From: a bacterium
GTDB taxonomy: Bacteria; CBDUZB01; JAGLHV01
Length of the DNA: 9,188 bases
Assembly: GCA_023132075.1 (NCBI GenBank)
Contig: JAGLYT010000044.1
Span: forward strand, 1-9,188
Direction of reading: 5' to 3'
The translations under genes were made by a program, and so were the position numbers. How positions within the stretch are numbered: the stretch's first letter is position 1; every line of letters starts with the position of its first letter. Below the pieces are notes generated by a model that ran no database searches, was not told the origin of the DNA, and was given only the letters and a program-made list of their open reading frames with translations. Below are positions 5,967-9,188 of this stretch, piece by piece.

Positions 5967-7238
5967 TCAAGAGTTGACTGTTGATTCTGCGGCAAGGTAT
6001 GCGGTAGAAAAAGCCATTTGGAGGTTATATCCACCTGTTTTACCGTCAAGGTCAATTATTTCCCCACAAAAATATAGCCCTTTAATCCTTTTCGATTCCA
6101 TAGTATAAGGATTGATTTCTTTTAAAGAAATCCCTCCCCGGGTAATAATAGCTTCATCAATTGGTCTGGATTTAGTTATTTTCAAACTAAAATCAGTCAA
6201 AAGATTAATTATTTTTTCTTTTTCCTGATGAGTAATTTGTTTGAATTTTTTGTCACTATTTATATTAGCCATTTTTAAAAAAACAGGAACAAGTCTGAGG
6301 GGTAAAAAATTTTTCATTACATTATTAACTGATTTAAGACCAAATTTTTTACTCTCACGCAATAATCGGTCTACAAGCTTTTCTCTATCCAATGCCGGTT
6401 TAAAATTAATGGATATACTCACCTCTTCTTTTTCATTCAAATGTTTCACTACTAAACTACTCATTTTTAATATAACCGGTCCTGAAAGGCCAAAATGAGT
6501 AAATAACATTTCACCGAATTCCCGGATTATCTTCCTGCCATCGGCAAAAGCAGTAACACTAACATTTTTTAAGGCTAATCCCTGTAAATCTTTAACAAAA
6601 TCTTCTTTAGTTTCTAAAGGTACCAACGCCGGCATAAGCGAAACAATACTATGCCCTAATTTTTTAGCCATCCGGTACCCGTCCCCGGTAGAGCCGGTTT
6701 TAGGATAAGAAAGTCCTCCCGTAGCCAAAATAATTTTATCTGCTTTTATAATTTCTTTTCTCCCACCTATTTTTATCCCTATGACTTTATTATTTCCATC
6801 TGTTTTATTGTCGTCAAGTACAATTTCTTTAACTTGTAGATTTAAACCTAAATTCACTTTATTCTCTTGAAGATATCTTCTTAAAGCATTTACAATGCTT
6901 TCAGAATTATCAGTAACAGGAAAGACTCTTCCACCCCTTTCTACTTTAGTGCTAACCCCATAACGATTAAAAAAAGCAATTAAATCCTGGTTGAAAAATC
7001 TGGTAAAAGCCCGGTATAAAAATTTTCCATTTTTACCATAACTATCAATAAAATCGTTTATCTCTCCAACATTAGTGAGATTGCATCTGCCCTTTCCGGT
7101 AATACTTAATTTTTTACCTAACTGATGATTTCTTTCTAACAACAAGGTTTCAGCACCCTTTGCTGCTGCACATCCGGCAGTAAACATTCCGGAAGCCCCG
7201 CCGCCAATTACAATTACATCGTAGATTTTTTTAAACAT
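5967..7238 (-). CDS. HI0933/BaiN-family NAD(P)/FAD-dependent oxidoreductase
   Basis: This 423-residue cytoplasmic flavoprotein is full length for the family. It opens with the Rossmann FAD-binding VIVIGGGASGMFTAG (8-22; GxGxxG-like), followed by LGKKLSITGKGRCNLTN (40-56), a family signature. Then come RGGRVFP (101-107), LATGGLSYPKTGSTGDGY (171-188), FTHFGLSGPVIL (246-257) and the C-terminal ITRGGISLKEINP (365-377) and LYFCGEIIDLDGKTGGYNL (388-406), which close the FAD site. Members are annotated as HI0933-type flavoproteins or aminoacetone oxidase-like proteins, and one relative (BaiN) acts on bile acid intermediates, so the substrate here is open. It begins 35 nt after the MATE stop and has only a weak AAAAGA-type ribosome site, so it probably relies on read-through from that gene. 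The next gene has its own promoter; no clear terminator follows. Confidence 0.93.
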   Translation of the reverse strand: MFKKIYDVIVIGGGASGMFTAGCAAAKGAETLLLERNHQLGKKLSITGKGRCNLTNVGEINDFIDSYGKNGKFLYRAFTRFFNQDLIAFFNRYGVSTKVERGGRVFPVTDNSESIVNALRRYLQENKVNLGLNLQVKEIVLDDNKTDGNNKVIGIKIGGRKEIIKADKIILATGGLSYPKTGSTGDGYRMAKKLGHSIVSLMPALVPLETKEDFVKDLQGLALKNVSVTAFADGRKIIREFGEMLFTHFGLSGPVILKMSSLVVKHLNEKEEVSISINFKPALDREKLVDRLLRESKKFGLKSVNNVMKNFLPLRLVPVFLKMANINSDKKFKQITHQEKEKIINLLTDFSLKITKSRPIDEAIITRGGISLKEINPYTMESKRIKGLYFCGEIIDLDGKTGGYNLQMAFSTAYLAAESTVNS

Positions 7239-7273
7239 TTTATCTTTTCGGTTTCAATAAATTATCTTATAAC

Positions 7274-8662
7274 TTAATTTATTTTCACTCCAACCTTTCG
7301 ATATTTCCATTTACCATTTAAAAAAATAATGGCCATTATTAGTCCATTAATAAAACTTCCCATCAGACCGGCTATCCAAATACCTCGTTCGTTAAATCCT
7401 AAATGCATAGACAAAAGATAAGCAAGAGGTATTTGAAATATATACAAAGAAAGTCCGGTTATTAACATAGGAGAAATTGTATCCCCTGCTCCCTGTAACG
7501 CCCGGGAAAAAATAACTCCGGAACTAAGAAAAACAGAACCAACCGCCAAATACTTAAGAAATAAGGAACAAATCTTTACAAATTCTTTTTCCGGATTAAA
7601 AAGAGCAGCGATGGGCGAAGAGAAAATAAAAACAATTGTGCCGCTTACTAATAAAAATCCAAGGTAATAATAAGAAGACAACAAAGCACTTTTGTAAGCC
7701 CGATGGGGATTTTTTGCCCCTAAATTCTGTCCCACTAAAGTCGCTGCTGCCCCACCGAAACAAAACCCGGGCAAAAGAAAAAAATGAAATATTCTCCCCC
7801 CTATTCCGTAAGCAGCTATTACGGTAGTTCCAAACAAAGCAACTATTTTAATTAATACTACGGCTGAAAAGCTTCTTAGTAACATTTGAATAGAACCGGG
7901 AAAACCAATTAATAATATTTTTTTTATTATTTTAAAATTTAAACCTAAATCATCCAATTTTATTTGTACCAAATGTTTCCCTCTAAAAAAAATACTTAAC
8001 ATTATTATACCACCTATAGTACGGGATATAACTGTCGCCAATGCTGCTCCGGAAACTCCCAACCGCGGAAAACCTATCAATCCAAAAATCAATAAAGGAT
8101 CAAGTATAATATTTATTATAACAGTTATTGCTCCGATTTTCATCGGGACTTTAGTATCCCCTGCTCCCTGAAAAACAGCGTTACCCAAAAACATAAAAAA
8201 CATTGCCAGTATTCCTGCAAACAAAATTTTAAGATATTTGCTCCCCATTATGAGGACATCCCCCTTTGCTCCCAGAAAATTTAGCAACCAGGGCGAAAAG
8301 AAAAAACCAAATACTCCTAAAATAAGTGAAACAACTATCCCTAAATATAAAGATTGCAGGGCAATCTTATCTGCCTTTTCAAAGTCTCCTTCTCCAAATG
8401 CAGCAGATACCAAAGCTACTGTCCCTATTCCCAAACCCACTCCAAAAGTGGCCAAAAAAAATATTACCACACTGGCCATAGCAATAGCGGCAAGTGCCTG
8501 CGGACCTAAACGCCCTACAAAAAAAGCATCAATAAGTTCCAGGGCAATACTAAATGTATTTACAACAACCAATGGCAAAGCTATTGAAAGTACGCTTTTA
8601 TGAATATTTCCATTAATTAAATGAAAATTACTTTTCCCGTTACGCAAATTATTATTATTCAT
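7274..8662 (-). CDS. MATE family efflux transporter
   Basis: This 462-residue inner-membrane protein has about twelve hydrophobic segments in two homologous halves, the expected size for MATE exporters. The first half shows ALPLVVVNTFSIALELIDAF and FFVGRLGPQALAAI (near 30-60) and QGAGDTKVPM. The second half repeats these as VGQNLGAKNP and RALQGAGDTISPM, the paired QGAGDT motifs being a clear mark of internal duplication. It should export organic cations or drugs, or another metabolite, using a Na+ or H+ gradient; the substrate cannot be told. The N-terminus is Asn-rich and polar (MNNNNLRNG). The start follows GTGGGAATAAAATG, a GGGA ribosome site. It is separated from the upstream DUF2007 gene by 102 nt of AT-rich DNA and is followed by the flavoprotein after 35 nt, so the two likely form one transcript. 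Confidence 0.93.
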   Translation of the reverse strand: MNNNNLRNGKSNFHLINGNIHKSVLSIALPLVVVNTFSIALELIDAFFVGRLGPQALAAIAMASVVIFFLATFGVGLGIGTVALVSAAFGEGDFEKADKIALQSLYLGIVVSLILGVFGFFFSPWLLNFLGAKGDVLIMGSKYLKILFAGILAMFFMFLGNAVFQGAGDTKVPMKIGAITVIINIILDPLLIFGLIGFPRLGVSGAALATVISRTIGGIIMLSIFFRGKHLVQIKLDDLGLNFKIIKKILLIGFPGSIQMLLRSFSAVVLIKIVALFGTTVIAAYGIGGRIFHFFLLPGFCFGGAAATLVGQNLGAKNPHRAYKSALLSSYYYLGFLLVSGTIVFIFSSPIAALFNPEKEFVKICSLFLKYLAVGSVFLSSGVIFSRALQGAGDTISPMLITGLSLYIFQIPLAYLLSMHLGFNERGIWIAGLMGSFINGLIMAIIFLNGKWKYRKVGVKIN

Positions 8663-8694
8663 TTTATTCCCACTGTGTCTACAAAACTCTTATA

Positions 8695-8723
8695 TTATTA
8701 AATTATCCACCCTAATTTGTAAA
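8695..8723 (-). promoter_or_regulatory. Weak candidate promoter of the MATE gene
   Basis: The minus strand has TTTACA (8723-8718, 5 of 6 matches to the -35) and, 17 nt on, TAATAA (8700-8695, only 3 of 6 matches to the -10), about 32 nt before the MATE ATG. The gap 8663-8764 is extremely AT-rich, so this is a tentative call. No terminator for the upstream gene was seen in it. Confidence 0.25.
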
Positions 8724-8764
8724 AATAAATAAAATTATAAAAATTATTATTTCTCAAGATATTT

Positions 8765-9100
8765 TTACTTATTTTTCAAATCTTTATAATATTGATTAAC
8801 AATTTCTTTCGCATTAATTTTATTTTTTTCTTCTACCATTATTTTTAAAGGTATCGGGTCAATTCCTACGGATAAAAGCGAACAAAAATGTGTGTTTTTA
8901 ATAAAACAATTAATCCCATTTGTTTCTAATAATGATTGAACGAACCTCACTTCAGCAATTTTCCAGGTGGAAAAAACATTCACTAATTTATGATATTCCG
9001 GGTTTGGCTGTGGAGATAATTTTTTAACCAAAGAAATTTCACAATCACTGCAAACTGTTATACCATCTATAAATTCAGCTCGACACTTTGGACAAAACAT
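8765..9100 (-). CDS. Zinc-ribbon plus DUF2007-type small protein
   Basis: This 111-residue soluble protein opens with a treble-clef-like zinc ribbon, CPKC (C3, C6) and CSDC (C17, C20), followed by a short Pro-containing hinge. Residues 38-108 look like the DUF2007 'putative signal transducing protein' domain: KLVNVFSTWKIAEVRFVQSL, then a segment with NGINCFIKN, and a hydrophobic PLKIMVEEKN strand. That domain resembles ACT or PII-like small ligand-binding folds, and its function is unknown. There is no signal peptide or membrane segment. The start is well supported by AGGAG about 7 nt upstream. It lies 102 nt upstream of the MATE gene in the same direction, and may or may not share its transcript. 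The domain assignment rests on remembered sequence pattern, so the zinc ribbon is the surer half. Confidence 0.8.
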   Translation of the reverse strand: MFCPKCRAEFIDGITVCSDCEISLVKKLSPQPNPEYHKLVNVFSTWKIAEVRFVQSLLETNGINCFIKNTHFCSLLSVGIDPIPLKIMVEEKNKINAKEIVNQYYKDLKNK

Positions 9101-9135
9101 TATATTCTCCTGTCTTTTTCTTTTGTTCTTTGTTT

Positions 9136-9163
9136 TGAATTTTGTATTTCGAATTTAGTATTT
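9136..9163. repeat. Four tandem copies of a 7-nt unit (NGWATTT)
   Basis: On the plus strand TGAATTT, TGTATTT, CGAATTT and AGTATTT follow one another without a gap, alternating GAATTT and GTATTT. Two looser heptads (TTTGTTC, TTTGTTT) precede them at 9122-9135. The block lies about 36 nt upstream of the DUF2007 start, so it occupies the place of that gene's promoter. The rest of the stretch 9101-9188 is AT-rich, and no clear promoter hexamers are visible. Confidence 0.55.
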
Positions 9164-9188
9164 ATTCTGTGTTTTTATCTCTATCTAT

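Noticed and set aside
8238-8603. 121-residue open frame on the plus strand opposite the MATE gene
   Set aside because: It is low in complexity (Ala, Pro, Lys, Ser) and antisense to conserved MATE helices, so it is a reflection of hydrophobic codons on the other strand.

Overview
The window is a low-GC bacterial segment, roughly mid-30s % GC by hand count. Every gene I can support lies on the minus strand, so transcription runs from right to left. Families such as the HI0933-type flavoprotein, Bax1-I/YccA membrane protein, MATE exporter and radical SAM/HhH protein, plus a lipobox lipoprotein and Shine-Dalgarno sites, indicate a bacterium. I cannot assign a phylum from sequence alone. The mix of families would suit an anaerobic or uncultivated lineage, but that is only an impression.

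Reading in the direction of transcription (right to left): 9188-9101 is an AT-rich leader with a 7-nt tandem repeat. A small zinc-ribbon/DUF2007 protein follows (9100-8765). Next come a MATE-family transporter (8662-7274) and, 35 bp later, a HI0933-family FAD oxidoreductase (7238-5967). A 135-bp gap holds the best promoter in the window, with an extended -10 and an adjacent 12-bp palindrome. That promoter appears to drive a tightly spaced unit: a radical SAM protein with a helix-hairpin-helix tail (5831-4695), a Bax1-I/YccA seven-helix membrane protein (4674-3952), a 53-residue lipoprotein (3905-3744) and a GT4 glycosyltransferase (3699-2620). A 233-bp gap (2619-2387) carries nested palindromes that look like an intergenic repeat, and a weaker promoter.

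The last unit concerns trehalose and glucose phosphates. One ORF (2386-773) fuses a beta-phosphoglucomutase-type HAD domain to a trehalose-6-phosphate phosphatase domain. Its end overlaps by 8 nt the start of a GH65 glycoside phosphorylase/hydrolase (780 to beyond base 1, truncated by the window edge). Together they reproduce, as two coupled genes, the domain order of the large mycobacterial OtsB1-type protein (HAD - TPP - GH65). On family knowledge the three activities could convert trehalose-6-P to trehalose, phosphorolyse trehalose to beta-glucose-1-P plus glucose, and isomerise beta-glucose-1-P to glucose-6-P. No trehalose-6-P synthase (OtsA) is in the window.

No tRNA, rRNA, CRISPR array, insertion sequence or classic intrinsic terminator was seen. 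The largest stretch without a gene is 233 bp. The most interesting points are the split OtsB1-like module and the GC jump of its GH65 part, the uncatalogued small lipoprotein, the intergenic palindrome cluster, and a radical SAM gene without its usual DNA-metabolism partner next to it.
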